Source: Bimuria novae-zelandiae CBS 107.79 (Eukaryota; Ascomycota; Dothideomycetes; Pleosporales; Didymosphaeriaceae). From it: 64,000 bases of DNA. The position numbers and the translations under genes were made by a program. Of this stretch, positions 1 to 10,772 are shown in pieces. The stretch is taken from positions 474,148 through 538,147 of the forward strand of contig ML976666.1 in assembly GCA_010015655.1 (NCBI GenBank), read 5' to 3'. The notes beneath the pieces are model-generated. The model saw only the letters and a list, made by a program, of their open reading frames with translations, ran no database searches and was not told the origin of the DNA. The first letter of the stretch is position 1. Each line of letters begins with the position of its first letter.

Positions 1-785
1 CCGGGCGATCCGTCAATGTGAAGAATGCGATGAGGGAAATTCCACAAGTGATGATGCCCTCAATCGCAAAGATCATCCGCCACCTATGCAGCGAGCCAAA
101 GCCGTTCAGTTTCAAGATGGCACTCGCGAGCAGGCCGCCGAAAGCTCCAGCCAGGGGCGCCATCACAATGTACAGGCTCAGCCGGAACGTAAGCTCACTC
201 CTGCGATACCAGCGAGACATGTAATAGGCGATGCCCGGCAGCATGCCCGCCTCGAAGATGCCGAGCAGGAATCGTACTCCAGAAATGGCAGCTCTTGAGT
301 GTACGAAGGCCGTCCCGAGGGAGGCGATACCGAAGCATAGCGAGATGATTGGGATGAACCATCCCGGTCCTATCCACTTGCAGGCCATGTTGCTGGGGAT
401 CTCGAACATGATGTAGCTGACGTAAAACACTGAGAGCACGCCATTGTAATCGTATCCCGTCATTCCGAGGTCCTTTTCGAGGCCGGCAATTCGCGCGTTG
501 CCAATATTTGCGCGGTCGATGAAGCAGAACAGGTAGAGGAGCGCCACCGTGGGGATGATGTAGAGGTCGATTTTCCATCGTAGGCGCGCTTCGGCCTTGG
601 GATCGAACTCGATGAGGGAGTGGCCGTAGCTGTGACGCGTTAGAAGACGTGCATGCAACGTTGGAAATGTAGACGAACATGTCCGTCGCAGTGTGGCCCT
701 TCTCCGCGACCTGGTACGCATTCTCGGCCTTGAGGTCCTCATATTGCCTCGTCGGCATCCTATCTTTGGGCAATGTGGCAGCCAT
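1..785 (-). CDS. MFS transporter, allantoate permease-like (ACS family), 3' end outside window
   Basis: N-terminal part of a plasma-membrane major facilitator of the fungal anion:cation symporter (Dal5-like) family, which imports small organic acids, vitamins or allantoate. The start is ATG at 785. A 49-nt intron at 678-630 (donor GTTCGT, acceptor CACAG) restores the frame into YGHSLIEFDP followed by the family hallmark around the first membrane helix, RWKIDLYIIPTVALLYLFCF-type residues and D-R-A-N-I-G-N-A-R. Further on, G-Y-D-Y-N-G-V-L-S-V-F and the P-S-N motif of helix 2 are visible, then helices 3 to 5. The gene runs off the left edge, so the substrate half is missing and the substrate cannot be named. 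Upstream are 1.08 kb without a gene. Confidence 0.85.
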
Positions 786-1868
786 GTTGTAATGCCCAGT
801 CGAAGCGTCACCTTCCGAACCAGATCAAACGACAAAGTGCCGTCTCACACCAGCAGGCCCCTCGCATCTTATACGCTCCAGCCCGTCGGATGGATAGCAC
901 ACCGTCACCTGCATGGGCTCCCATGCTCCTTCCTTCCAGTCCTCATTCACGCTAGCTAAGGACCCGCGCTCATCTGGAACGAGACAAGTTCACGCCGGCG
1001 CGGCCTTGGCGTTCTCCCGCTGCCTCCTGCTCCAACAAAAATCTGGAGAAAGGGCGAAGCTAAACCCCGGAGTGCGTCCACATTTGATCGGCTGCGGTTG
1101 ATGGCGCTCGCACTTCGGGCAAGTGCACCGCGGGAGGGCCTCGCGGCATGCGAATCAATGGGAAGGATTCCCCGTCACACGTTTGCCGCCGTCTTCAGCT
1201 GCGAGATACCCCGCAGGATCTGGCCGGCGAGCCTCCGGGCGATTAACAAGCGCCGGGAGCTCTGTGATCTGGACTCGTACACAGTCGAATGTTATGGAGT
1301 GTACAGCATCGTGTGTAGAGCTGTGTTCCTAGGCTCCAGGTGTGATGGGGGCAGTGCTGTCGTTAACATCGCACTCGAGTAGGAGAACCGAGCTTCGCGA
1401 GCGGCAATACTATCATTCATCGTTTTAAGGAAGATAAAGCTGTGGAACTTTGTAGGGAATGGGGCTTATCCGGAACTTACTATAGCGGAATTCCACCGCA
1501 GAAGGCGTTGATAAAGTTGCGGAAAGTCGAAAATTTCGGAAATCTGTACATTGCACGCCGATTGGTTCACTATTCTTGAGAAGTCACCCTAGAGCAACAC
1601 ACGTCGAAAAGAGCCATTGCACAGAAGATAGAAACTGTAGATTCCGCGTGTCTACGCTACGACCAAGGTCAGTGACCAGGAGGAAGTGTACAGGGAAAGG
1701 TACCCATATTGCAAACCATGCCTCATCGACTCCGCGTTTCTTTGCCGATGCCGTTCAAACCAAGATCAAGTCAAATTAAAACCAAAGGTATCCTTTCCAT
1801 TCCAACGCCGTGTCCGATTCCATGCTGATATCCCTAAACTCCCTACGAAGCAACGTTGAACGTATTGC
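786..1868. other. Intergenic, no gene seen
   Basis: This 1.08-kb stretch is the upstream region of the MFS transporter and the downstream region of the next minus-strand gene. Open frames here are short, overlap in several frames and show no recognisable motif. I see no repeat or RNA gene. Confidence 0.5.
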
Positions 1869-3230
1869 TCAGTGCTGCTGCACCTGGCTCACTTGTCCGC
1901 CCTGTGCCGGGCCACCCCACTCGCTCTCATCGTCGCTTCCGACGTCTGTCCAGCTCGATGGTGTCATGATACCCCTGTTCTCACCCACCTCGCTGAACCC
2001 TGCTTCCGAGAAGTCGGCTTCGGTGAAACCGCCCTCGGAGAAGATCTCGGAGCGTGCATCGTGATCTGTGTCGTTCTGCATGCTCATGACACCAATGTCA
2101 TCGGCCTGGCTGCCCACCACAGATGCGCCTGTAAAGCCAGATCGGTCCGAGCGCGGCGTGAGGGTGCCGGTAGAGACCATCTCGGCTTCGTCGTCAGGAT
2201 GGTCTTCGGATGTAAAGGAGTAGAACGATTGAGAGGGGTCGGCGTTCGAGGCGATTTCAGAGGCAGGGATAGACGCTGTTTGCGGGTTCTCTGGCTGCGC
2301 TAGGAGGTAGACGGACTCGGGGGTGAGGTCGATGAGCTGCGCGGCAGGTGGAGGCGAGACGGGTTCGCCTTCGACGGTCGCTGAACTTTCGCGGGTGTTG
2401 GGCTCGGTGTAGGTGAAGGGCTGGGGCGACTGGGCTTCTTCTGCGTCGTGGTCGAACAGAACGTGGTCATCGGAGAAAGGGTTCGCCATAGCGGCTGCAG
2501 CGAACGAACCAGCCGCGAAACCAGCTGCACCGCGATGACGGAGACCACTGCTGGAAGCATCGTTGCCGGTGGCCATGTGTGCGGCTGAAGACGACTGGTC
2601 TTTCTTGAGCATCCCGTCGCTGCCGACTAGATCATCGAAGCTCTTCTGGCTGGCGTTCGTCGCCCGGCGCTGTCTCCGCTCCGCCAACTCGACGTCTTCT
2701 TGCCCAATGCGAGCGAGCTCATCCAGATCCACAGCGATGCCCTCCTCCCGTGCGCGCCTGATCAGATCATTGCGGTTCTTCCTAATCAACTCATCCCTCT
2801 GTCGGCGCTTGCGCTCTTCAAAGTCCTCGGACGATTCGGACGGACGGCGGGGCTGTATCTCGTCACCGAGGGAGTGCAGCGCGACGGCGATCTTGCGGCG
2901 GGACTGGTCGACCCATTGTCGGAACTGGGGAGACTCGTAGATGGCGAGTCCGGCGGCGACGATTACGCTGGCGGCGATTATAAGGCCTGTAGCGAAGGGG
3001 CTGTTAGACGCGGACCTGTGCGGGGCGCGACGAGTACGAGTAGATGGAGAGGCTGAACGAGCGCTGGAGCCGGGTCCTGCGAGCAGGTTGGCATCATTGG
3101 CATCGGGACAGGAGGTACATGTAGGAAGAGAAGCAGGATTTGTTGAGTGATGAACAGTGTGGTGTCGCGGCACAGCAGCAGCGAGATGCACGCGCTTGGA
3201 GGGCTCACCTTTGGCTAGTGGCGCAGGCAT
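1869..3230 (-). CDS. Hypothetical protein with one membrane segment
   Basis: I do not recognise a named family. The open frame has 453 codons, but a 132-nt intron at 3208-3077 (donor GTGAGC, acceptor CTCGCAG) is likely. Its removal leaves about 409 residues and joins MPAPLAK to GPGSSARSAS. Near the N-terminus one hydrophobic helix (FATGLIIAASVIVAAGLAIY) is followed by a basic, charged region rich in E, R and K (RRPSESSEDFEERKRRQRDE) that probably forms a coiled coil, then an acidic Ser/Pro/Glu-rich disordered tail ending GQVSQVQQH. The arrangement suggests a membrane-anchored protein with a cytosolic tail; that is inference. The intron is a multiple of three and has no stop, so unspliced RNA would also be translatable. 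Confidence 0.7.
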   Translation of the reverse strand: MPAPLAKGEPSKRVHLAAAVPRHHTVHHSTNPASLPTCTSCPDANDANLLAGPGSSARSASPSTRTRRAPHRSASNSPFATGLIIAASVIVAAGLAIYESPQFRQWVDQSRRKIAVALHSLGDEIQPRRPSESSEDFEERKRRQRDELIRKNRNDLIRRAREEGIAVDLDELARIGQEDVELAERRQRRATNASQKSFDDLVGSDGMLKKDQSSSAAHMATGNDASSSGLRHRGAAGFAAGSFAAAAMANPFSDDHVLFDHDAEEAQSPQPFTYTEPNTRESSATVEGEPVSPPPAAQLIDLTPESVYLLAQPENPQTASIPASEIASNADPSQSFYSFTSEDHPDDEAEMVSTGTLTPRSDRSGFTGASVVGSQADDIGVMSMQNDTDHDARSEIFSEGGFTEADFSEAGFSEVGENRGIMTPSSWTDVGSDDESEWGGPAQGGQVSQVQQH

Positions 3231-3621
3231 CAGGATGGCTGCTTGATGTGAGCGGTCGGGCGTCGAGGATGGTATTTGATAACGTATATAAAATGCAGAG
3301 AGATTCTAGGTCAGGTCTATGTGGCAGTCTGACAGCTTAACCTGCGAGCAAGAAGGCACTTGAGGCAGTGTCGTCGTAAGTGCTTCCGCCACCCAGAGGC
3401 GTCCGAGCTCGTTTCCAACTGGGTCGAGGCGGGGCTCGGTCCCCGTGCCCTTCCTAGGGTACCGTCGACGTCCACGAGCTCAAAGTGGATAATGGGCGCA
3501 CTTGTATGAGCAGTTCGCGGTACTGCTGAATTCTAAATGCAAATGCTCCCAGCTCTTGCCCTGTCTATATGTCTATATCTCCCATAGAATATGTGCAAAC
3601 GAAGAAATCTATAGATGCTCA
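3231..3621. other. Intergenic, 3' region of MCH1-like gene and promoter of preceding gene
   Basis: About 390 bp between two minus-strand genes. No coding frame with a plausible product and no repeat seen. Confidence 0.4.
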
Positions 3622-5435
3622 TCATGCACGATGCTCCTCGTGCTCTTCCACCTTCTGCTTTATCGCATGCTCCGTCTGGATCGCCCAGAGACACGCAACT
3701 ATGCCCAGAGCGCTCGAAACCAGCGTAACATAGTACGCCGCCTTATAGCATACAAGGCCTTCATCGCAGTTGAACTCGCCACCAGCCTGCACCTCGGAAT
3801 GCGAATCGTAGACTGCGCCGTAAAACAGGTTGAAGATATTTCCGCTCACAACAGGCGCAATGGTCATGAATCCCCAGTTGACCGCAAATCCGTCCGCCCC
3901 AAAAGCATCAACCACGACTGCTGGAAGGACTCCGAAGAGAATGCCGTACGCGAGCCCGCAGAGCCCTGACACAGCCCACAAGTGGTTGGGATTCTCAATA
4001 CGCGTTCCGCAGATTTGGGCGATCAGAAACACGGTTGCCGCCGCCGCAACGCACCAAAAACGGGACCCGCCCAACCGTTTGACGATTGCATCAGATCCTA
4101 TGCCCGAGATCAGACGTCCAGAGAAAGATCCGAGCGAAATGATGGAAACGTGCCAGAGTTGGCGGTGCGCAACAAAATCTTTGCTCTTTGACGAGTCCCA
4201 ATGGTTCCACAATGCCTGCGCATCGTGTCCGATGTTGCTGCTTCACTTAGTAACGCATTGAAGGGCTAGAGCGGGAGACTCACTTGATCGTCATCAGCCC
4301 AACGCCAGTCAGTAATCCCATAATGACCCATATCTGCCAAAACTCAAATTTGTAGAGCAAAGCCAACCCAGTAACATCTAGACAATGTGAGTGATTCGAC
4401 GATTTCCTACTGGCTTTACTAGCCGCATCGTCCTCTGGAAGTATATCGCCAGGTCCGGACAAGAGGGAGGAGGTTTCATCTGAATCGCCATCCCGTTCGT
4501 CATTGCCTGGTTGGTACGGTTGGTAAAGACAAGGGGCGCAGAGAGGTGTTGATGAAATGCATCACTTACTAGGCTCGGGCGTAGGCACCGAGGTGCTGCT
4601 GTACTTGCTCCCATTGGATCTGGTCCGGTGCAAAACATTGGAGTCTCGGCGAGGGCGTTCGCCTGTAGGCAGCACAGCATAGCCGGTGCCAGTCTTGTGG
4701 TCGACAACGTGTAGGAATGGGAGGGCGACAAGCACGACCATCGATGTGCCAAAAGACAGCAACAAGAGTAGGCTGGACGTGTTCCCAGGAAACGATATAC
4801 CGGCAATGAAGGTGTAGAAGAAAGCGCTCAAGCCGAACGCCGCGAGGGGAAAGGCGGTCGCTGTGCCTCTATGCGTAGGCCAGTTGAGCGTCGCAACCTT
4901 CAGAGCGGCTTGGAACGCGGCGCAACTGCCCACTCCACTAAGAAACGAACATAAAGATATCAATGCCACGCTCATGGAGCCAGCTCCGTTGTCATAAGCT
5001 TTCCTCGTCAGCTCCGCACTCTTTCCCGTCAACAGTCACGTACCAATGTGGATAGGATAGTAGCCCACAAAGAGCGAGACCATGCCGATGAGTCCAGCAA
5101 GTCGAGGACTCTTCCTGTCCGTTATCATACCAACGGGTATTCCTGCAGCATACATGCCCATATTCCCTGCCGTTCCCTGATATTATGGTGAGTGAAGCTC
5201 GATGGATATGTGCGGCGATCGTACTATGATGTTGCTTTGAGTGGTAGACAATTGAAGCTTCTCCGCAAACTGTGGTGCCCATGCTGAGTAGGCATACTGT
5301 CCTATCTATCAGCCTTGCTATCAATCAACCACTCATGACACTCACGTTCGTTCCGCAGGCAAGCGCGATAGCAGTTGCGGCGACTACCGAGACGATCCGA
5401 GTTTTCTGGTGTGTAGGCTTCTCCGAGACCGCCAT
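3622..5435 (-). CDS. MFS transporter, MCH1 / nodulin-like family
   Basis: Twelve-helix facilitator of the MCH1 (nodulin-like) branch, related to monocarboxylate permeases; the substrate is not known for the family. Starting at ATG 5435, the exons read MAVSEKPTHQK, YAYSAWAPQFAEKLQLS, GTAGNMGMYAAGIPVG, AYDNGAGSMSVALISL, then a long cytosolic loop with SSLLSGPGDILPEDD, DVTGLALLYKFEFW and LLTGVGLMTINNIGHDAQAL, and the C-terminal half to EEHEEHRA. Five introns with GTGAGT, GTACG or GTAAGT donors give a continuous frame of about 550 residues. The G-N-M-G-M-Y-A-A-G-I-P motif after helix 2 and the L-T-G-x-G-L-M-T-I-N-N block of helix 7 are typical of this branch. It shares a 400-bp divergent promoter with the TMS1 gene. 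Confidence 0.85.
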
Positions 5436-5834
5436 TGCGCCCCGTGTGAGCGTGCAAAGGCTATGGTTATTGCGATATCATCAGATAGAACGTTGCTGGA
5501 GTGGGGAAACACCGAGGGACGCGTAGGGGTCGCAGGTAGATAACGGAGCGGGATGACTGGGTTGCGATGGTGAACGCCTACAGACAAATAGAAGAAGCGC
5601 GAACGAAAGCGAGGAGGCAAGAACTACAATTTATACAGAATCACTTTCACATTGAAGATAAAAAGTCGCAACGTAGAGAGCGGGCGCACCCCGTGCGGAG
5701 ATAAGCACATATGCCAAGAGATTCCGGTGCCTGGCGCGCTGGGAGAACCCGGACGTCACTGTGACAGGGCACGCGGTTGCACGCCTCTTGCTCTTTCCTC
5801 CACCTAGACACAACCCCACGACAGCATCGCAACC
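5436..5834. promoter_or_regulatory. Divergent promoter region (MCH1-like / TMS1)
   Basis: The 399 bp between the two start codons must carry promoters for both divergent genes. I see no clear TATA box or named factor site. Confidence 0.4.
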
Positions 5835-7390
5835 ATGGGCGCGCTTTTGTCCATCCCGCTCATGGCCATTCCGAGCGTCGGCACGGTGAGTATACTCGTG
5901 CTACATCATCTATGCGCCGCTAATAGTGTCAGCTCTGGACGTTCGCCGCATCCTGCTGTGGAGCGACCGCCTGCAGCGCCATCTTTGGCTCATGCGGCGG
6001 CGCATGTGGAAACAGTATTCTTACCCGTATCGCATACGCCCTCATCCTCCTCGTCAACTCGATTGTTTCATGGATTATGCTCACTGATTGGGCCATGAAG
6101 AAGCTCTCACACCTCACGTTGGACTACGTCGATATCAAGTGCCATGGAGAACAGTGTTACGGATACGTCGCAGTGCAGCGCATCAACTTTGCCCTCGGTT
6201 TCTTCCACGTGATCCTGGCAGTATTGCTTCTCGGCGTCCGGAGCTCCAAGGACGGTCGCGCGCCCATCCAAAACGGATTCTGGGGCCTCAAGATCGTTGC
6301 CTGGCTGGCTCTGGCGGTCCTGACCTTCTTCATCCCGAACTCATTCTTCATCGTCTGGGGCAACTACTTCGCCATGATCGGGGCATGCCTCTTCCTGCTT
6401 ATCGGTCTGATTCTCTTGGTCGACCTGGCACATAATTGGGCCGAGTATTGCCAAGAGAAGATTGAGGTCACAGAATCTCGCGTTTGGACCGGAATGCTTG
6501 TGGGATCAGCATTATCCATGTACCTGGCTTCATTCGCTATGACTATTGTCATGTACATCTTTTTCGCCAAAAGTGGTTGCGGGATGAACCAAGCCGCTAT
6601 TACTGTGAGTATTTCCTTCTCCGATCCCTTTCTTTACTAACAGTCTCAGATCAACCTGATATTGCTGCTCATATCGTCGATTGTCTCGATTCATCCGGCC
6701 GTGCAGAGCGTCAATCCTCGTGCTGGGCTCGCTCAATCGGCCATCGTTGCGATCTACTGCACTTATCTCACCATGTCTGCAGTTGGCATGGAACCAGACG
6801 ATCACCAGTGCAACCCACTTATTCGCGCACGTGGTACGCGCAAAGCGACTGTCATTATCGGAGCCATCGTCACCTTCATCTCGGTCGCTTACACCACTAC
6901 ACGTGCGGCTACGTATGGCCTGGCACTAGGCGCTCAAGGCAACTCTTATGGAAACGGATACTCTCGCGTGGGCACCGAGGACTACGAGCACGGTCTTGTC
7001 ACCCAGCAACCGGAATCACGCCGTGAGATGCGCGCTGCTGCTCTCCGTGCCGCCGTTGAATCAGGCTCGCTTCCCGCTTCTGCACTTGACGATACAGACG
7101 ACAGTGATGACGAAGACGAGGGTTCTTCGAAGAACCCGCGGGACGACGAACGCAACGCTACTCAGTACAATTACTCGCTGTTCCATATCATTTTCTTCCT
7201 CGGCACTACGTGGGTCGCCACGCTTCTGACGAGCAATTTCGATGAGAAGGACATGCAGAATGACTTCGTACCCGTTGGGAGGACGTACTGGGCTAGTTGG
7301 GCAAAGATCATCAGCGCTTGGATATGCTATGGCATTTACACCTGGAGCTTGGTCGCTCCTCTCGTCCTGCCGGATCGATTTGACTACTGA
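5835..7390 (+). CDS. TMS1: Serine incorporator (SERINC) family membrane protein
   Basis: Fungal TMS1/SERINC homologue, a ten- to eleven-helix membrane protein of vacuole or endomembranes; animal members were linked to serine incorporation into lipids and to lipid scrambling. Exons are 5835-5885, 5933-6604 and 6650-7390, with introns of 47 and 45 nt (GTGAGT donors, a CTAAC branch site in the second). Family landmarks are the Cys-rich N-terminal block (FAASCCGATACSAIFGSCGG), NSIVSWIMLTDWA, the QRINFALGFFHV segment, F-F-I-P-N-S-F, the central V-Q-S-V-N-P-R-A-G-L-A-Q-S stretch, and the C-terminal NYSLFHIIFFLGTTW / LTSNF motif ending in APLVLPDRFDY. An acidic insert (DDTDDSDDEDEG) before the last helices is the usual variable cytosolic loop. 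The gene looks complete. Confidence 0.95.
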
Positions 7391-7786
7391 ATATTAGGTG
7401 TAGGAAGAAGGGTTCTGGTGTGCTGCATTGTAATGTATTCCTTTGATGTTTTTGTAGACTCACTTTCATTTCCTGCATATACCCACTTACTATCACTATC
7501 AAATCAATGCATGTTCAGATACACTCTGCGACTGTGGCATTTCGCCGTACTTCACGCTGCTGGTCCCGAAGTCTCTTCTTCACAGTGTTTAGACCGTCTA
7601 TGTGATTCAACCAATTCACCTTTTCGATAAACTCACTGTAGCCGCCTTTGCCGCGTCTTCACGCCCCCGCGTTCGCAGGGTCCTCCAACGAACTCCGGTT
7701 CTACTATATATCCTACGCCACACTCTGGTCCCTCCACTTAATAAACTCCCCTAAAAGCACATCGGTAAGACCATCTCTACCAAGCA
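7391..7786. other. Intergenic, no gene seen
   Basis: Terminator of TMS1 and pyrimidine-rich promoter of the next small gene. Nothing else is recognisable. Confidence 0.4.
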
Positions 7787-8281
7787 ATGCTAAACACAAC
7801 ACACGACCACAACGGCCAGCTCCACGCCGGCACCATCGGCCTCTTCGACGACCCGGACGAGATTGACGCCGCGAAGGCTCGTGTGCAAGGGCGCGCCGCG
7901 CTCGCCGAGGCGAAAGAGAAGAAGAAGCAGGAGAAAGAGCAGAAGAAGGGTGAGGTGAAGAAATTGCAGAACTATGAGGGGACGAGCTTTTTGCAGCGCG
8001 TGGGTGGTTGGTTTGAACTCCGGGGGGAGGGGAAGGGTGGTGTGGTGGAGGGACTTATTCTAAACGAGGTAGAAGTGGACGGGGTGGATGGCAAGAAGAA
8101 GGAGGGAAAGCCAGAGGGTTTTGGGAATGAGAAAGAGGGGAAGGGGTTTGGGAAGATGTATGACTGGAGCGAGGTGGATACGGAGTTGGACTCGCCGTTT
8201 TATGAAGAGCTGGGGTTGGTGAGGATTAAAGCGGGGAATGGGAGGGATGTAAAGGTTGTGTTTAAGAGTCAGATACGGTAG
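7787..8281 (+). CDS. Small hypothetical protein, 164 aa
   Basis: Single-exon frame starting MLNTTHDHNGQLHAG and ending FKSQIR. The N-terminal part (T-I-G-L-F-D-D-P-D-E-I-D-A-A-K-A-R-V) leads into a strongly charged helix of Ala, Glu and Lys (LAEAKEKKKQEKEQKKGEV), probably a coiled coil. A glycine- and lysine-rich middle follows, then a more ordered C-terminus with YDWSEVDTELDSPFYEELGL. The coding strand is very purine-rich in the second half (long runs of G and GA), unlike the neighbours. No signal peptide or membrane segment is visible. I do not recognise a family. The length, context and codon pattern support a real gene. Confidence 0.6.
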   Translation: MLNTTHDHNGQLHAGTIGLFDDPDEIDAAKARVQGRAALAEAKEKKKQEKEQKKGEVKKLQNYEGTSFLQRVGGWFELRGEGKGGVVEGLILNEVEVDGVDGKKKEGKPEGFGNEKEGKGFGKMYDWSEVDTELDSPFYEELGLVRIKAGNGRDVKVVFKSQIR

Positions 8282-8485
8282 TTTGGTCTTCTGGGTCGCG
8301 GTGAAGGGTGTGTTCGTTCGCTATTGAGTTTGCGAGGGCGGTTGTTCATTCAAGAGTTTGCTATGTTACTCCGTTCGTGAAGTTGCGGTTTGGTTTTGCG
8401 TCACATCCAGCCGTTCAATTCACCTCTTCCACACGTACGTAAGGGCAGTTCCCTGCGTTGTATCTATGTAATATGCAACTCCGCT

Positions 8486-8965
8486 ATGTCTGCGTTCAAG
8501 AACTTATTGCCTTCGTTTTTGGGGCTGAACGATACACGCACGGAAACACCGCGTGTGGTATCGCACCGATCAACCACCTCCGCTATTCTGCAGCGCAAGT
8601 CTTCTGCCCTATATGCCTCGCTCACAGCGGCAGAAACGGATCTCTCCGCGCTCAAGAGCAAGATCAACAGCGCGCTGTCCGCTTACGAGCAACACTATAC
8701 CTTCCTCCGCCGCGTAGCGCGCTCTTCCGCTCATTCCAACGTGCCGTTGCAGAGAAATGAAGAGTTTTTGACGAGGAGAGACGAAGAATTAGCAGAGGCT
8801 TTTGAGAATATGGAGCTAGCGATACAGGTTGCAAGGCTGAAGGCTAGAGCACAACGGGAAGAGGTGGCGAAGCTGGTGAAGGAGAATGAGAGACTGAAGA
8901 GTCTGATGGAAGGCGGGAGATTGGATGGTAGAGAGGATACGAGCAGGAGGGCCTATGAGAGGTAG
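8486..8965 (+). CDS. Small coiled-coil hypothetical protein, 159 aa
   Basis: The start at 8486 (MSAFKNLLPSFLGLND) is preferred over an in-frame upstream ATG at 8390, because the stretch between them looks like 5' leader. Residues 40-150 are helical and heptad-like: LYASLTAAETDLSALKSKI, then ELAEAFENMELAIQVARLK and EEVAKLVKENERLKSLMEGG. The short hydrophobic N-terminus could be an amphipathic anchor. No known domain is recognised. It follows the previous small gene at a 204-bp distance on the same strand. Confidence 0.6.
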   Translation: MSAFKNLLPSFLGLNDTRTETPRVVSHRSTTSAILQRKSSALYASLTAAETDLSALKSKINSALSAYEQHYTFLRRVARSSAHSNVPLQRNEEFLTRRDEELAEAFENMELAIQVARLKARAQREEVAKLVKENERLKSLMEGGRLDGREDTSRRAYER

Positions 8966-9459
8966 GAAGGTGCGGAGCATGAGAGGGGCGAGGGTTAGTT
9001 AGCGGGCATTGAAGGCGTAGGTACTCTCTTCAATTATTCTTTTCTTATTCTCGTAGACTGGAATCTAGCGTGACTTCTGATGGCATTGCCATTGATGTGT
9101 TCCTCTATTTGACATGACGCTGAGCTTGCAGCTTGCGCCTTCCGTGTTAAGGGATCGATATAGGTAGAGGAAGCGTGCGGCGTTTCTAAGAATTAGTTGC
9201 AGACGAAGACGAAGTTGGATGTATAACTTGTAGGTCCCTACTCGAATCAATTGCAGTCACTAACAAATGCTTTGGTGGTTCACTCCACGTGCGCTTTTCG
9301 ACGGCATATCTCGGTTCTTGCTCCCTGTCGCGTTCTTCAACGCTCTTTCCTCCCCGTCCGGCACACAATCAACGTTCAACACCTGTACACCCACCTCCAC
9401 CACATCAACTTCCTCTATTCGATACCGCTTGTAGCTGTCTCGCTCAGAGACTCATCACT
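8966..9459. other. Intergenic, no gene seen
   Basis: About 490 bp; the last 150 bp before 9460 are pyrimidine-rich (CT-rich leader with TCAACTTCC and TCATCACT before the ATG), as is usual upstream of fungal start codons. Nothing else is seen. Confidence 0.4.
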
Positions 9460-10463
9460 ATGAAGCTCATGTTCTGGACTCTCCTGGCCTTTTTGGCGGT
9501 TGGCTGCTTCTCATTTCAAGATCGTAGTTCATTCGCCGAGCACCACGATGACGCTACTGACAATCCGAACCTTACTCGGAGGTGGTAAGTGGCTATGCGC
9601 GTTTTTGTCAGGACATGGCTCACAAAGGTCTCGATAGGTTCGGGCCACCGCCAGGCCTTCCCTCCGATGACCTCTGGAACACTGCAAAATACAAAGGCAG
9701 GAACCTCTATAACGCCTTTTGGCTCACGGACCAGGAGGTTGGACAGATATTTAACCCTCCACGCCAAGTAGCGTCAAACACTTGGCAGCGCAGAGACCTG
9801 AACATCTGGGGTTGGAATCTCAACAAAAAGATTGGCAGTCGCGCTCGCAATCTTGGTGCTGAAGGGCTAGGACAGAGCAACTACGGAATTGCACGGGCGC
9901 TCAGATCCTTGCGAATGTCAGACAGGGACGTACAAGACGGCGGGTCCATCACCATGTGTGATGTCTTTCATTTTGACCCTGAATCGATGATGCAGAATCC
10001 TCCGGTTCCTGTTGATGATCAGAAATATGTTGTGAATGGGGCACCCAGACGGTACACAGGCTCGGTTTCCACTTGGGGTTTTAGCGTTGTCGATGGTGTC
10101 ATCATCAACACAAACATCAAGAGCGCGGTGCGTGCTGCCCTCGAACGAGAGCCTCCTGTTCCGGGCAACCAGCTTCCCGAATTACGCGCCCTTTCAGACA
10201 TCCAATGGGTTGTCTGGGGCGACGAAGCAGTACAAGATCCTGTCTTGGGACCCCAAGGGCTCAAATGGTACTTCTTCGCAAGCGTAGTGAACGAAGATAC
10301 TCTCAGGCTCATTCGGGGTGCATTGGAAAATGCAGGAGGAATCATGGGACCTGAGTGGCCGCTCGAACCCTGGCCTGGTCTCTGGATTCCCATCATCATG
10401 GATGCTGGCTTAGTGCTCCTCGGAAGTCCTCTCGGAAAAATTCTCGGCTACTTCATCACCTAG
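9460..10463 (+). CDS. Secreted hypothetical protein, 316 aa
   Basis: The first exon 9460-9584 codes for a signal peptide (MKLMFWTLLAFLAVGCFS) and a short acidic, His-containing stretch ending NPNLTRRW. A 53-nt intron (9585-9637, donor GTAAGT, acceptor ATAG) joins it in frame to FGPPPGLPSDDLWNTA, and the frame runs to 10463; both exons together are exactly 317 codons. The mature protein has a central region with SNYGIARALRSLRMSDRDVQ, few cysteines and a C-terminal hydrophobic segment (PWPGLWIPIIMDAGLVLLGS) that could be a membrane anchor or GPI-type tail. An alternative acceptor at 9611 would leave only a 27-nt intron and is unlikely. I do not recognise a family. Confidence 0.65.
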
Positions 10464-10484
10464 CATAAGCCTTTACTGGGTAAT

Positions 10485-10772
10485 ATGTGGGTCGATGGAG
10501 TGGTCGTTTTCGAGGGAGATACGCTCCACAGGTCTCCTTGTCTTGCCTTTCACCTTCGAAGGCAGCACTTTGGGGTCACCCGACATTTGCTGCCAGGGGA
10601 TCCCGACCCACAAAACTTCAATCTACCGTACGATCCTCCACACGATGCCATTCCCGATCCAAGGGGAGCAGGCCCAGGAAGGGTCTTTCCTCGGGGCGTC
10701 AATGTGTCCGAGATACTCAGGCAGCGAACTGAAGAGAAGAGCGATGATGACGGAGCATGGATCCTCGATTAG
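10485..10772 (+). CDS. Doubtful small ORF, 95 aa
   Basis: The frame starts 22 bp after the previous stop, with composition that is protein-like towards its end (NFNLPYDPPHDAIPDP, then GVNVSEILRQRTEEKSDDDG). It may be a small independent gene, a lost C-terminal part of the preceding secreted protein, or chance. No domain, signal peptide or membrane segment is seen. Confidence 0.25.
   Translation: MWVDGVVVFEGDTLHRSPCLAFHLRRQHFGVTRHLLPGDPDPQNFNLPYDPPHDAIPDPRGAGPGRVFPRGVNVSEILRQRTEEKSDDDGAWILD

Noticed and set aside
195..785. 196-codon unspliced frame at the left end
   Set aside because: After residue 37 it leaves the MFS frame; the spliced model with a 49-nt intron gives the conserved transporter sequence.
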